Made by a program: the position numbers and the translations under genes. DNA of 64,000 nt from Mesostigma viride (lineage: Eukaryota > Streptophyta > Mesostigmatophyceae > Mesostigmatales > Mesostigmataceae). The DNA is taken from NCBI GenBank assembly GCA_009746045.1, contig RPFO01000296.1:2994798-3058797 (forward strand), given 5' to 3'. This document shows positions 1 through 10,045 of the stretch, one piece after another; the stretch's first letter is position 1; every line of letters begins with the position of its first letter. The notes below the pieces were generated by a model. It was not told the origin of the DNA. It did not search any database and saw only the letters and a list, made by a program, of their open reading frames with translations.

Positions 1-548
1 ACGAGGGCCTTAATTAAACAGGCCCCGTATCTCGATCTTGCCCAGGGGCTTGCGCCACAGGGCCCGGTATTGGCGTAAAGCGTGCCAGGCGAGGGAGATG
101 CGGTGGTCCACATCAGCCTCACAGCTGGGAAGCAGGCTGCCCAGCAGCTTGACACGGTCCCGATACAGGACTCGAAAGCCGTCAAGAAGAAAGAGGGCTG
201 GCGGTGGGTGGGTGAGCCCAATCGCCAGAGCCTCTGTCTTCTTGCTGACCTCAAGCCCCACTGCACGGGCCTCGATAGCCAGGCAGTCAAGCCACGTCTG
301 CACGTGCCCAGTGTCCTCGAAGAGGGCGGTGTCGTCTGCATAGATGATGTCCGCCAGCAGCCGAGTCTCCGTTTCCGCCGGCCCCGCCATGCCAGAAACG
401 GATGGCAACCTGCACCCCTGGTTCCCTACCCACGATGCGGGCAAATCGCTTGCGCGCCTAAATCATTAAACGTATTCGACCACAATAATGAACAGGTAGG
501 GCGATAGCACGCAGCCCTGCCACACACCCTTCTGTAAAGGCTCGGCAT
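1..548 (-). pseudogene. LINE reverse transcriptase fragment
   Basis: This is part of the palm of a non-LTR retrotransposon RT, read on the minus strand and running off the window at base 1. From the high-coordinate end I see QGCVLSPYLF (the RT block around the GxxQG motif), then two adjacent in-frame stops (TAA TGA), then in the same frame IIYADDTALFEDT, which is the catalytic YADD box. The helix-rich text after it (residues such as WLDCLAIEARAVGLEVSKK) fits the palm-to-thumb segment of L1/Jockey-type RTs. Homology ends abruptly near 548, so the copy looks 5'-truncated or interrupted. The two stops make it a dead copy. It lies downstream of the ORF1 remnant ending at 1159 in the same orientation, but only about 600 bp separate them, too little for an endonuclease domain, so they may be different elements. 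The RT call is firm; the exact clade is not. Confidence 0.85.
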
Positions 549-1158
549 GGACATTAAAATTTAATTATATAACATGCCTCCGTTGGGAGATCATGTAGCA
601 CATATTCCAGGATGGATGGGTGGAGTGGAGGAAGCCGCGTAATCGAACTAACCTAACTCTAAGCTATCTAGTCTAGAAAAGCCTATTGAATTGAATTGAA
701 TTGTAACATAACTCATGATACCTTTTTTTTTCGTTTTCGCATTCCAGACAGGCGTTGGGAGTATATGTAGCACATAGCCCAGAGAAGGGGCATATGGCCT
801 ATCATACATTCTAAGCTACTTCCTGCAAGGGTGGGAATGTAAACAACACTTGCTCTAGGTGCACTAGGGCACCTGCACCACCCAGAGTTTCAGGCAACAC
901 CCAGCGAAGGGGAGCCTGTCATAGGTGGGGAAGATCATCATGGCTATACAAGAGCTAGGACATGGCTTCTCTACAGAGAGCAGCTCTCTGCATGGCATAG
1001 CATGGCGAAATTCTTAATGCAACATCCATGGGTCCCGTTATAGGCAGGGCTTGGCTAAATTCTGTAGACAACATCCATGGGGGCCATTATGGGCGCACAT
1101 GCGCGTGGGCCACATGCTAGGCTAAGCCTGACTAATCTACACTACTGGTATGAATTCC
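549..1158. other. Non-coding spacer between LINE fragments
   Basis: No supportable ORF. The stretch holds a short GAATT-rich run near 690-705 and a T-run near 723. Two imperfect copies of a TTGGGAG...ATGTAGCACATA block occur at about 579-605 and 753-778, and two copies of ACATCCATGGG occur near 1022 and 1071. These look like degraded interspersed repeats. I assign no function. Confidence 0.5.
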
Positions 1159-2304
1159 CTAGTCTGAGGTGGCAGGAGGGGGCTGCCAGGGCTTGTGGTC
1201 AACGTGGATGACCGCCCCCCTCCAGTATACCGGCTTCCCCCCTGCGCTGTGCCGGAGCTGAAGGTAGGTCGGCCATAGCTCGCGTCGCCGCTGTTGCTGG
1301 GCCAGGGTCAAGTCGTCGTCCAGCGTGAAGCGAGTCCTCGAGAGCTTCTTGCGGCATTTAAGGAACGCCAGCTTGTCCGCCATGTACTTAAAGGTGAGGA
1401 GCACGGGTGCCGGGCCAGCCTTCCCCCGCACGCGGGGGAGGCGGACAGCCGACATGTCCAGCTCACCAGTGAGTAGCATGGGGGCAAGAATGTCGCCTCA
1501 AGAAGGCTCGTGGAGGTCTCACCTGCCGGCTGGTCGAAGTGCTTGACGATGACATTGTGGCTGCGCCGGGCGATGTCGGCTTCCTCGCGAAGGTCGAGGG
1601 CTTCTTGCTTGAGTTGTGCCGAGATGGTGGAGGTGGTGGAGGTGGTGTGCTGCTTAAGCAAGTCCGCCCAGGTGGAGGGAGCATCGCCGGCCGAGCCAGC
1701 AGACGCCGGCTGGGCGGCGATGTCCTTTACCGCCTGGGCGGTGAGGCCGGCGGTGTCATGCAAGCTCTCAAGGGCGTTGGCGGTGGCTTGAAGGCGGTGG
1801 TCGAGGTCGAGGAGCTGGGCTTTGATGTCGGCAGTGGAGGCGGAAATGGCAGTGGAGGTGGAGGCGGCGGCGGTGGAAATGTGAGGAAGTTCAGCAGTCA
1901 GCGTGCCGCCGATTGCTGCTATGTCGGCAGCAAGGGGGGTCACGTGCTGCTGAAAGGCTTCCGTGAGGATGGAGCGGAGGGTGGGGGCGGAAAGGGGTGA
2001 AGCCCAGATCTCGGCGTCAGAGCGCTGGAGAAGGGAGTTGAGGATGGCGTGCTGGAGACGGGGGCGGTAGCCGCCGACCAGATGGTAGACGTTGCCCACG
2101 CGGCTGCCGTCCGGGGCGAGGAGGCGGTTGGTGGAGAAGAGATGGAGGCACAGGTCGTTAATTAAGCGAAGCGTAATCCCCGAAGAAGATGCAGCGCATA
2201 GCATCGGTCGGAGAAATGGTGGCCCAGTCGTAATCTGCGACCTTGAAAGGCCGGGGACGAAAGCTCGGTTCTGGGTATAAAGACCCTTCTGTGGCGGCGG
2301 CTGG
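1159..2304 (-). pseudogene. L1-type LINE ORF1 (main part), split by element A
   Basis: Minus-strand remnant of an L1-ORF1p-like RNA-binding protein. After a low-complexity N-terminal part comes a heptad-rich helix (residues like IKAQLLDLDHRLQATANALE), then RRSHNVIVKHF, which fits the start of an RRM. After a frameshift near 1480-1500 follow PAPVLLTFKYMADKLAFLK and FTLDDDLTLAQQQRRRELWP, resembling the late RRM and C-terminal domain of L1 ORF1p, where 'NEDLTP..Q..R..L.P' is typical. Such proteins trimerise and bind the LINE transcript. The gene is broken by element A at 2305-2309 and resumes at 10700-10897. A second lesion near 2157-2164 looks like an extra TTAA (finding below). No ORF2 follows, so the copy cannot act on its own. 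Confidence 0.7.
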
Positions 2305-2309
2305 GCGGG

Positions 2310-2962
2310 AGTTAGCATATTGGGGCACCAATGTGCTAGATGGATGCAGGTTGAGGAGACCTTTCCAACGCCGTGTCAACCGCCTAGAACAGACAAGGGA
2401 CTAGAAAGTTATCAAGTCCCGAACTACTGCCGACCGGTGGGCGAGGGCGGTGCACACTCAGGACATAGTGGACAGGACACGTGGCAGGCCGTGCCTGCAC
2501 AGGCTTAGCCTGGACTCTCACGTGACTGGGACACAGTGTACTGAGGGCTCAACGGTACTGTGGCTAGTAGAAGCCAGTAACCAGCCAGCAGGTCTGCAAG
2601 GATGTAAGTCCTTGCAGGACTGTGGCAGGTCCTGTGCTGTCCTAGACACAGGATAGCCAGAGATTCCTGTATGCTGCCTGCAACGAGGATGCAGGCAGCG
2701 ATACGAGGCTCTGGCAATGTAGCGTTGCCCAGCGTTGCTCATGACCGAGGAACAAGGATGGAACGAGGTTGCATATAGCTCGAGGCTCAACGAGGCAACG
2801 AGCGTCTTCACACACGAACCTTGGTCGTCACGACGAGTGGCGAGCCTATCGAGGGTCGTAGGCCTGGTGTGAGGATAAAGGTTGCTAGCCAGCAGCCTAG
2901 GGTCATTCCAGCCGGCAAGGACCAGGAGCTCACAAGCTCTGCTGACGAGTTGCTGCGCAAAT
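2310..2962 (+). repeat. Element A 5' LTR
   Basis: Direct repeat of 10046-10699. The boundaries follow from where the copies start and stop matching and from the GCGGG duplication outside them. It contains a perfect 9-bp-stem hairpin (CTGCAAGGA at 2594-2602 with TCCTTGCAG at 2609-2617) and a weak TATA-like GCATATAG near 2769. The internal region starts CGTACTATTGC; element B starts with the similar CGTATTACACG, so this may be the primer-binding site, but it is not the usual TGG-type site. Confidence 0.9.
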
Positions 2963-2985
2963 CGTACTATTGCTTCCACGCTTTC

Positions 2986-3609
2986 ATGTCTGGTTCATCG
3001 TCAAGCAGCCACGGTGCTGGTGAGGCGAACGAGCAGAGAGACGCGCAAGCGTTTTTCCCCTACCGTAACCAAGCAAACGCTCCAACATTCGTGCAAGCGG
3101 CCTACGTAGCGAGGCACTTGGCAGAAGAGGGGTGGGTGGCGGTGAGTGGGGGAGGCAGCAGGCCAGCGGCGGCGGACCCGATTATACAACGGGCTCGCGT
3201 CGTGATTTCTCCAGGTGAGACGGGGCGAGTGGCGGTGGAAGAGTTGGTGCGCATTCGTGACGCGCTAGCTGAAACTGCTAATCGTGTGGAGGTCGCTTAT
3301 CAGGGCGCCCATATCACGCTTGCCGGTCTCGACCTAGCCAGGGAGGCGCTTAGCCAGATTGTGGCAACAGCGCTCGGCAGCACCAGACTGTTTAACCACT
3401 GGGTGGCGACAGCAGTGCTAGGAGAGGGGGTACCAGACGCCGACATCATCCGGAACGCGCGTGCTCGGGAGACGGTAAATCCTTGGAGCACGGCGGAGGT
3501 ATTTGCCCAAACCATTGAGAATCTTGTTGCTGTCCTTTTGCAAGAGTCGAGAGGGTACGCAGACAGGTTCTATATTACCACGCAGCCTTTCGGGGTTACT
3601 CAGGCTTGA
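2986..3609 (+). CDS. Element A ORF0: unrecognised protein upstream of gag
   Basis: ORF of about 207 codons starting at the first ATG after the LTR, 23 bp downstream of its end. I recognise no family. The protein begins Ser-rich (MSGSSSSSHG). The rest looks helical, with stretches such as VEELVRIRDALAETANRVEV and a second helical block ending near VAVLLQESRGYADRF. Elements B and C have an ORF of similar size and helical character at the same place, although the three sequences are not obviously alignable by eye. The conserved position and open frame suggest a real extra product, perhaps an accessory structural or nucleic-acid-binding protein. No zinc finger, signal peptide or membrane segment is visible. 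Confidence 0.6.
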   Translation: MSGSSSSSHGAGEANEQRDAQAFFPYRNQANAPTFVQAAYVARHLAEEGWVAVSGGGSRPAAADPIIQRARVVISPGETGRVAVEELVRIRDALAETANRVEVAYQGAHITLAGLDLAREALSQIVATALGSTRLFNHWVATAVLGEGVPDADIIRNARARETVNPWSTAEVFAQTIENLVAVLLQESRGYADRFYITTQPFGVTQA

Positions 3610-4555
3610 TACACCGAGGCCGGAAACCACCACTGCGTGGGGTCCGGAGGTGGAGATTGTCAGGGGTCGAGAAGACGCCTGAAGACGTCCATTTTGAGTG
3701 GACTGACAAGCCAGAGGGCTCCGTCAAGCGCTCAGCCCAGCAGATAAACGAGGGCGACGGCACTACCGAGACCTACGAGGCAAGGCAGAGAGCTGATCTG
3801 CATATCCCTCGTGAGGTGACTCACGAGTACGACCGTTACGGCCGAGGCGAGCAGAACGAGCTTGTCGGCGGCGGTAAGCGGTGGGTGCGCGATCTTGCTT
3901 GGCATCGCAACCCAGGTGAGACACAACATCCAGTCGAACGCAAGGAGACGGGCGACCTGTGACCTGCGTGCTGGGAGAGTTTAACCCAGACCTCCAGATT
4001 GTCGCAGAGGCAGCAGCAGCCACACGGTTGCTGAGGGTGTTGAGCAGCGTCCAGACCGTGAGGAGGGGCAGGCGAGTGCAAGCCAGGAGGCGGCCTCGTC
4101 TGGAGTAAGTGCGTGAGCCTGAGTGGGTTCCAGCAGCCATATCTGCGTGTGTTTTCTGTGGTATTCTATAATGCTTCGTAACACGCGCGGGGCGGCAGCG
4201 GGAGCGGGGCGGGAGCGGGGGATGGCGGGGGTGAGGCAAGGGCAGACACGGGAGGCCCCGCCAACGTCGTGCCAGAGGGACAGGCAATCCCAACGGCAGA
4301 GGGCGTCAATGGCAGGAGGGCGTCCAACCGGAAGAGGAAAGAGGTGGCACAAGGGGAGGAGCGTGCAGGGTGGCCAACCGACGGCGTGGTGCTGACGGGG
4401 GAGGGCCAGAATGATGCTGAACGTCAAGCACCTGGTAAGAGACCATGTGTGCCTGCGTCTGGTGTTCCTGCAGCTATGTTCCTGCGCCATTAGCACCAGT
4501 AGGAGCTGCTGTCATTGGCAGTGACCCTCGTGCTTTGCCTGGGACTAGACCTCAT
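3610..4555 (+). other. Element A leader between ORF0 and gag
   Basis: About 950 bp without a convincing gene. A Glu/Arg-rich frame at 3606-3962 (for example PEDVHFEWTDKPEG) may be a frameshifted acidic tail of ORF0, because element C's ORF0 continues into a long polar tail ending in a Ser/Asp run. From 4180 to 4400 the sequence is purine-rich and low in complexity. It may be the gag leader. Confidence 0.4.
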
Positions 4556-5518
4556 ATGAGTGCTGTGGCTGTGATGAATGGCCAGAAGCCTCTCAAGCCT
4601 CCTGTGGGACAGGAAGAGCTAGACAAGTGGTTGGAGGATATGGAGCTAGTTTCATGCTCTGTAGATCCCACTGTCAACCTTGTGCAGGTATTCCACACAT
4701 CCACGACTAATAGGGATTCAAGTGAGCGGGTGAGGGACAAGGCTAGGCAGGCTGTCAAGGACAAGCTGACTTGGTCTCAGTTCCTAGAGGGCCTACGTCA
4801 GGAGTTTTCTGATAAGGTACTCAACCTCACTAATCACTATAAGCTCAGCTATGATACCTTTGAGATCAAGGGCACAATAGCTGAGGAGCTGCAGCGGCTC
4901 ACACGCATCAGGGAGAAGGGGGCCAAGCATGGCTTCAATCTGACTGATAGAGCAGTGGCAGATTACTTCCTGGATCGCATGGGGCTGAGTGTGGATGGGA
5001 GAAATGCAGCTAGGATGTTTGCTGATCAGACAGATGGGACGTGGCCAGCCTTGCAAAAGGTTATTTTCAATATCCGTCCATCTGACAATGCTGCTTGCAA
5101 GGCAATCCAGGTGACTGGTGCCCCTTCAGCCTCCGCTCATCAGGTCCATGGTGACGCCCCTGGGCAGGGTGCTCAGGGAGAAACCAGACCTAGTAGGCGT
5201 CAGAGGGCTAACAGGCGCAGGCAGAATGGTAACCAGGGTGGCAAGGGCCAGCAGCAGGGATCCAAAGGCAAGGGTCAGCAGCAGGCTGGTGGTCACCAGG
5301 GTGGTCAGCAGAACAAGGGTGGCCAAGGGCAAGGCAAGAGCCAGGGCCAGGGCACCCAGGCCAGTCAGAGCAGCCAGAACCAGGGTGGCCTGAAGAAGGC
5401 TGCTGCTGGGAAGGATGACAAATGCTTTGGATGTGGCAGGACGGGTCATTGGCGACGTGACTGCCCAGACCAGGCCAAGTCTGCTGGAGCAGGCTCTGGC
5501 CAGGTGGGTAAGCCATGA
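4556..5518 (+). CDS. gag: Element A gag (capsid-nucleocapsid)
   Basis: A 320-codon gag protein, starting at the ATG that precedes the conserved capsid-like text (SAVAVMNGQKPLKPP). The frame is open somewhat further upstream, so the start is not certain. Residues about 20-200 are helical with the pattern of Copia/UBN2-type gag (KLTWSQFLEGLRQEFSDKV, EELQRLTRIREKGAKHGF). Then comes a Gln/Gly/Lys-rich linker of about 90 residues and one CCHC zinc knuckle, CFGCGRTGHWRRDC, at residues 290-303, which would bind the genomic RNA. The frame ends at TGA (5516-5518) and pol continues in the same frame two codons later. The copy looks intact. Confidence 0.88.
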   Translation: MSAVAVMNGQKPLKPPVGQEELDKWLEDMELVSCSVDPTVNLVQVFHTSTTNRDSSERVRDKARQAVKDKLTWSQFLEGLRQEFSDKVLNLTNHYKLSYDTFEIKGTIAEELQRLTRIREKGAKHGFNLTDRAVADYFLDRMGLSVDGRNAARMFADQTDGTWPALQKVIFNIRPSDNAACKAIQVTGAPSASAHQVHGDAPGQGAQGETRPSRRQRANRRRQNGNQGGKGQQQGSKGKGQQQAGGHQGGQQNKGGQGQGKSQGQGTQASQSSQNQGGLKKAAAGKDDKCFGCGRTGHWRRDCPDQAKSAGAGSGQVGKP

Positions 5519-5524
5519 CTTGAG
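5516..5524 (+). promoter_or_regulatory. Candidate UGA readthrough site between gag and pol
   Basis: Gag ends with TGA followed by CTTGAG, and the pol frame is the same frame. Element C has the identical nine bases TGACTTGAG at its gag-pol border, also in one frame. UGA followed by C is a known leaky context. Readthrough would yield Gag-Pol; initiation at the ATG at 5525 is the alternative in A, but C has no ATG there. Confidence 0.5.
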
Positions 5525-6745
5525 ATGTTGTCCCCTGTAAATAGTCAATCACCCCTAGTGGGACGAACAGTTGTACATAGTAATGGGGGTGTCCCTCTTG
5601 TGCAGCAGCAAGGGGTTGGGAATGATGAGGTGCTTCCACTCAATGATTGCAATAACGCTGCTGCAGCAGTGGAATTCCCTGTGCCTGTGGCAGGTGCAGG
5701 GTCTCCAGTTGTTGGGGTTGACTCTGGGAGTCAAGCCGCCAGACTGGAAGGACCTGCAGCTTCTGTGGGAACCGGGGCTGGCTCTGGGAGCCGAGCTACC
5801 TTGGAGGAGGTCCCTGGAGCAAGAGAACAGCAGGTGGGTCGTGCTATCCCAAGCACACAGTCTTTGTCACGTTCCTCTCTGTGCAGCCAGGCTGACAGGG
5901 GGTTGAGCTATGCTCAGGCTGGAAACACTCTACACCATATCTTTGGTCACTCTAAGCAGGCAGAGATGTTTGCTTGGAAGATTGGCAAGGAGCCTTTGCT
6001 AGAGGCCTGCAGTGCAGCTGCTCAGAATTGTGTCTGTCAGGAGAATGCTGTTCGCCTCCCACAGTCCCATGCCAGAGAACCTGCTAGAGAGCGGGGGGAT
6101 ATCCAGGTGGACATCCAACACATCAGGGGCATGTATCTGTTGGTGGGGGTGGATAGGTTTAGCAGATATAGGTTGCTGACCATTCTTCCTGGAATGCAGG
6201 AGCATCAGCTGTTGATGGGTCTCCAGTCTTTGTTGCCAGGCTTTGGGGTGTACACCAAGGTGCAAGCTGACTTGCAGTTTGACTGCTTGATCAAGCTGGC
6301 TGACCAGCTTCCTTGTAAGTTGGTAGTGGTCCCTAGGGAATGCCATGGGCAGCAGGGAGCTGTAGAGAGATCTATACGTGAAGTAAAAACAGTGGTGCTA
6401 GCAGCTAGGAGTGTGCCTGTTGTGGCATCAGCTCTAGAGAAAGCAGCTTGGTGTAAGGGGATTGAGGAGCAGCTTAACCACAGGGTAACCTATTACTATG
6501 ATGGTGTGGCAGTCTCTCCCCTGGCATTGCAGTTTGGTATGCTATCACAGGACGTGGTGGCAGCCTGCCTGAAGAAGGCAGACAGGGTGTTTTCCAGATT
6601 GAGGCGTAAGGACAAGGGTTGGAAAATGCTGAGGCCCCAGGTGGGACTGAGGGTCAGGATGTGGAAGGAACCGTCATTACCAGGCAAGCGTGGCAAGTGG
6701 CAAGATGGGCAGGTAACCCATGTTGAGAAGCTAACCATTCTTGTC
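5525..6745 (+). pseudogene. pol: Element A pol, part 1: integrase
   Basis: After a Gly/Ala-rich linker comes a zinc-binding-like block, LHHIFGH...C...CVC, comparable to the HHCC domain of retroviral integrases. The catalytic core follows with D in IQVDIQHIRGM, D in VQADLQFD and E in GQQGAVERSIREVK, the D,D-E triad of Copia integrases. The core ends with an SH3-like C-terminal module (GWKMLRPQVG, MWKEPSLPGKRGKW). The enzyme would join the cDNA ends to chromosomal DNA. There is no protease between gag and this domain. The frame breaks near 6745 and continues in another frame, so this copy of pol is broken. Confidence 0.88.
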
Positions 6746-6747
6746 TG

Positions 6748-8382
6748 GTGGCTTTGGAGAGTAATCCCAAGCACGTGTACAGGCTATCCTGGGCTCACGT
6801 CAAGGAGAGAAGGCCAACTGCAATCTGGCCTGAAGACGGCCCTGATCCTCCCTTGGAGGGAGATGAGCAGGATGAGAGCCAGGCAGCAGATGCTAACCCA
6901 CCATGCTTGGATTATGGTCTGTCCTGGATGGATGAGGGTGAGCAGGAGTCTGCTGAGACGTCTGTCACAAGGCCAGAGGTGGCCAGGGCTGCACCACAGT
7001 CCAGGGGGCTGCTTATGGCGGACATCATTCGAGCTCTGCAGAACAGCAAGCGTGATCCCAAGGTATCTAAGCTCACGGGATGGGGGTCATGTGGGGCACC
7101 AGCACTAGAAGTGGATACCAACTCACAGGTGTCCATTCTAAGGGTAGAGGATGCTGCAGGCTTGCAGTGGTCATCCCCTAGCTGCCTAGCTGTGTCTGAT
7201 TTCTCTGGGAATGTGTCCATGAAGATCTTGGGAGAAGTGAGTGTGCCTATCCTGGGGGTGCCCACCACGTTCAGTGTGGTTGAAGGGTATCAGGGGCCTG
7301 CCATTCTAGGTCAGAACTTCTTGTGCTTACCAGGGGTGAGGATATCCTCTGAGGAGCTAGCATTAGAAGGGCAGGGCCGCCTTCCCTTGCAGAGATATCG
7401 CTACTCCCAGGGTCTTAGTGTGGCTGTAAGGGCTGTGAGGGGTCTAGAGGCAGAGGGTCCTGATACAAAGGAGCCCATTGCTGGGGACCTGCTGATCCTC
7501 CCTACTACGTTTGACCCACGTGAGTTGGGTGTGCAGAGGTACCAGATCCCAGGAACGAGTCCTGTACCTTGGCGCAAGCTAGTGGAGATGATGCAAAGCC
7601 CCAAGATGGCTAAGGCATGGACTCTTGGCTTTGTTGCTTCTGGGCATGAGTGGATAGTTGCCAACTGTGCAGAGCCTGTGGATGTCCTCCCTGAGGATCA
7701 CCAGCTGCTCAGATTGATGTTTGTCCTCAAGCTCAAGGAGGTAGATGGCGTGCAGGTGCCACATGTTAGACCAGTTGTGACTGAGTACCATGGCACTGGA
7801 CAGTTAGCAGATGAGGAGCTTTACACACCAGGGATGCTGCATGATACATGGAGGATTTTGTTGTGCATTTATTTGTCTTTTCTGCAGAAGGGGATACCCT
7901 ATAGCTCTGTGTTGGTAGATTTCAAGAGGGCTTTTCTTAAGGGTGATCAGCAGGAAGCACAGGATACTTGGCGCACAATACCCCCTTTCTTTGTTAAGGT
8001 GCCTGCAGTGTGGAGGGCAGAGCTGAAGACGAGGTATTTGAGGATTCTCAAAGGCGTGGAAGGCCTTAGATCGAGTCCCATCATCTGGAGGAAGAGCTTG
8101 GAGAAGTACCTCAGGTCTGTCTGTGGTCTCTCAGTCTCTCCAGTTGATCCTTGTCTGTTTCAGGGTAGCTATGAGGGGCTGCCAGCGTTTGCCTCCCTGC
8201 ATGGTGATGATCTGCATCTCCTGGGCCATCCCACTTGGCAAGAGTTGACTCTGGCCAGGATCCAGAAACGGTTTGAACTGGGTAAGATCCAGTACATGGT
8301 TGAGAATGAGCCCATGGTGTTTTGTGGAATGCAGGCGACCTTGGTCCAAGCAGGGTACATGGTCCATCCAGCTGGAGGGTGG
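6748..8382 (+). pseudogene. pol: Element A pol, part 2: retropepsin-like domain and RT
   Basis: Starts inside the integrase tail (NPKHVYRLSWAHVKERRP, matched by element C). After an acidic linker comes a retropepsin-like domain: EVDTNSQVSIL (active-site region, Asn in place of the usual Gly), a mid-part with VSDFSG and GEVSVPILG, and ILGQNFL near its end. RT follows: HVRPVVTEYHGTG, YTPGMLHDTWR, VDFKRAFLKGD (first catalytic Asp), GLRSSPIIWR, VDPCLF and LHGDDLHLL, where HGDD stands in for the Copia YVDD. The order integrase-protease-RT differs from canonical Copia. A second frameshift near 8382 moves RNase H to another frame. Confidence 0.87.
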
Positions 8383-9109
8383 TAAGGATTATCCTCAGCA
8401 GATCATAGATGCCTTGCAGGAGCCCATCACCCAGGCCAGATGTGCAACAATACGAGGTATGTTGGCATGGCTGGCCAGCATTTGTGCTCCTGACCTGTTG
8501 GTACTGAGTCGGTTGACCGATTCCCAACTGGTTGAGGTGGGTGCTGAGAGAGTGGTAGAGGCTGTTCGCATGTCTCCCCCTCTCATGCTGGGTCCTTTGG
8601 ATTTGTACAGGCCTTTTGACATGATGCTCTATGTGGACAGTTCTATGGATAGTAGGAAGGTCACAGAGGTCAGGGGCCGTGCAGCAGCATTAATATCCCT
8701 GGTGCAGGAACAGTCCTCTCTGGTCTGCTGGTACAGTCGGTTGCAGAACAGGGTAACTCCCAGCAGTGACATTGCTGAGTGCAGGGCAATCTGTGAAGGG
8801 CTTCATACTGCTCTTTACTTGAGGGAGCTATTTTACCAGCTATGTCAAGTGGCTTCCTGTCGGTTGCAGATGCACACACTGGTAAGAACTGACAGCATGG
8901 GCATGGTGCAGTTTGTGCACAGGCAGCTGGCCAGGAGCAGGGACCTTGATTATTTGTTGCTCAAGGAAATGTCTTGCTTAGCTAACATTGAACATGTGGC
9001 TGGCGTGGACAACCCTGCAGATGCTCTCACCAAGCTGGAGGAGAAGGCTGAGCTGCAATACCCTTTGCTTCGTGGGCTCATGGCCTCCAAGGGGGGAGGG
9101 CCAGAGTAG
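8383..9109 (+). pseudogene. pol: Element A pol, part 3: RNase H
   Basis: Continues after the frameshift as GKDYPQQIIDALQEPITQ. The Copia-type RNase H block follows: YVDSSMDSRKVTEVRGR (first acidic residue), SSDIAECRAICEG (Glu), LVRTDSMGMVQFVH (Asp), HVAGVDNPADALTKL. This enzyme removes RNA from the RNA:DNA hybrid. It ends at 9109 with no further domain. Residues match elements B and C closely, so only the frame is damaged. Confidence 0.87.
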
Positions 9110-10045
9110 ACCAAACAGCCTTGCTCTAGGTGGGAGGCATCCCAGTGGGCTGGGCAGCCACGTGGTGGCTGACAGCAGGTCCTTCAGAGTTCAGACACAC
9201 TCTGCTGGACAGGGGTCAGGGTGGAGTCACTCCCCTGGCTGAGAATTTCGCCTGGCTCTGTCATGGAGCTGCAGAAGAGTCTTAAGGACTTTGTAATGGG
9301 CCTTGGGTCTTCATGGAATGGACCCTGCAAGGGCAGCCCAAGTGTTGGCTCTAACAGGTTGCTGTACATTTGTATATATTCTCTGTAACCAACCTGTTGC
9401 ATGCTAATAAAATCCCTGGTTGTGTGACCATGTTGGACGTGGTTGCCAGGGGCCTCACTATGGGTTATACTCCTTTATAATAAAACATAATCTTGTTATT
9501 GTCATGTTTGTTGTTTGTGATGCTCAGTTCCAGGAGCTGATCCAAACCTGGAGGAGATGGGGTGGGGTTCGATTCCCCAGCTGACCTCAGCCTGGCATGT
9601 ATGAATCCTGAGTTTATCCCTCAGTGAGGACATGGGCTCCCCATGTGTTGGCTAACATTTGTCAGGGCTCTCTCAGTCTTTGGAAGGATTTAAAAGATAA
9701 AGGAGGCTCCGTGGCGGGCGCCATATGAACGGGCGCCTGTGATAACTGGATGACCAGGAACTCACAATAGTACGTTCATGGACTCCTCTATCCAAACTCC
9801 TCTGACTAAGTGAAGACCTAACTTTAATCTACACCAGGTTCCCAAAGAAAGGGTTGGGATGTCATGTGGGTCAGAGGGCAACCTTTGAACCAATGAGCAG
9901 GCCTAGCTAATATTTGGAGGCACCTCAGGTTCCAAAAGAAAAGGCAGGTCTGGTCTCTGGGAGGGATCAGATGTCTGAAGGCTTGTGGGGACAGTGGCTG
10001 ATAGGTTCTCAGGCTGGTCCAAGCTCCAAAACAAGAAAGGGTTGG
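9110..10045 (+). other. Element A 3' untranslated region
   Basis: About 0.94 kb without a gene. It contains AATAAA at 9406-9411, a T-arm/B-box-like motif at 9564-9578 (separate entry) and a pair of GGGCGCC boxes near 9717-9738. A similar pair of GGCGCC boxes sits in the same region of element B (about 15896-15920). It ends in the purine tract before the 3' LTR. Confidence 0.55.
9564..9578 (+). promoter_or_regulatory. tRNA T-arm / Pol III B-box-like motif in element A
   Basis: GGGGTTCGATTCCCC can fold as a 4-bp stem with the 7-base loop TTCGATT, as in a tRNA T-arm, and matches the Pol III B-box consensus GGTTCGANNCC. About 40 bases upstream, GCTCAGTTCCAGGAGC resembles a D-arm. The same core occurs in the 3' region of elements B and C. 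Confidence 0.6.

Noticed and set aside
1325-2000. Gly-rich plus-strand ORFs (for example 1539-2000).
   Set aside because: They are antisense shadows of the Ala/Ser/Thr-rich L1-type ORF1 on the minus strand.
5715-5735. VDSGSQAAR in element A before the integrase, looking like a retropepsin DSG active site in the canonical place.
   Set aside because: The following text is Gly/Ala/Ser low complexity with no second retropepsin element, and elements B and C have nothing similar there.
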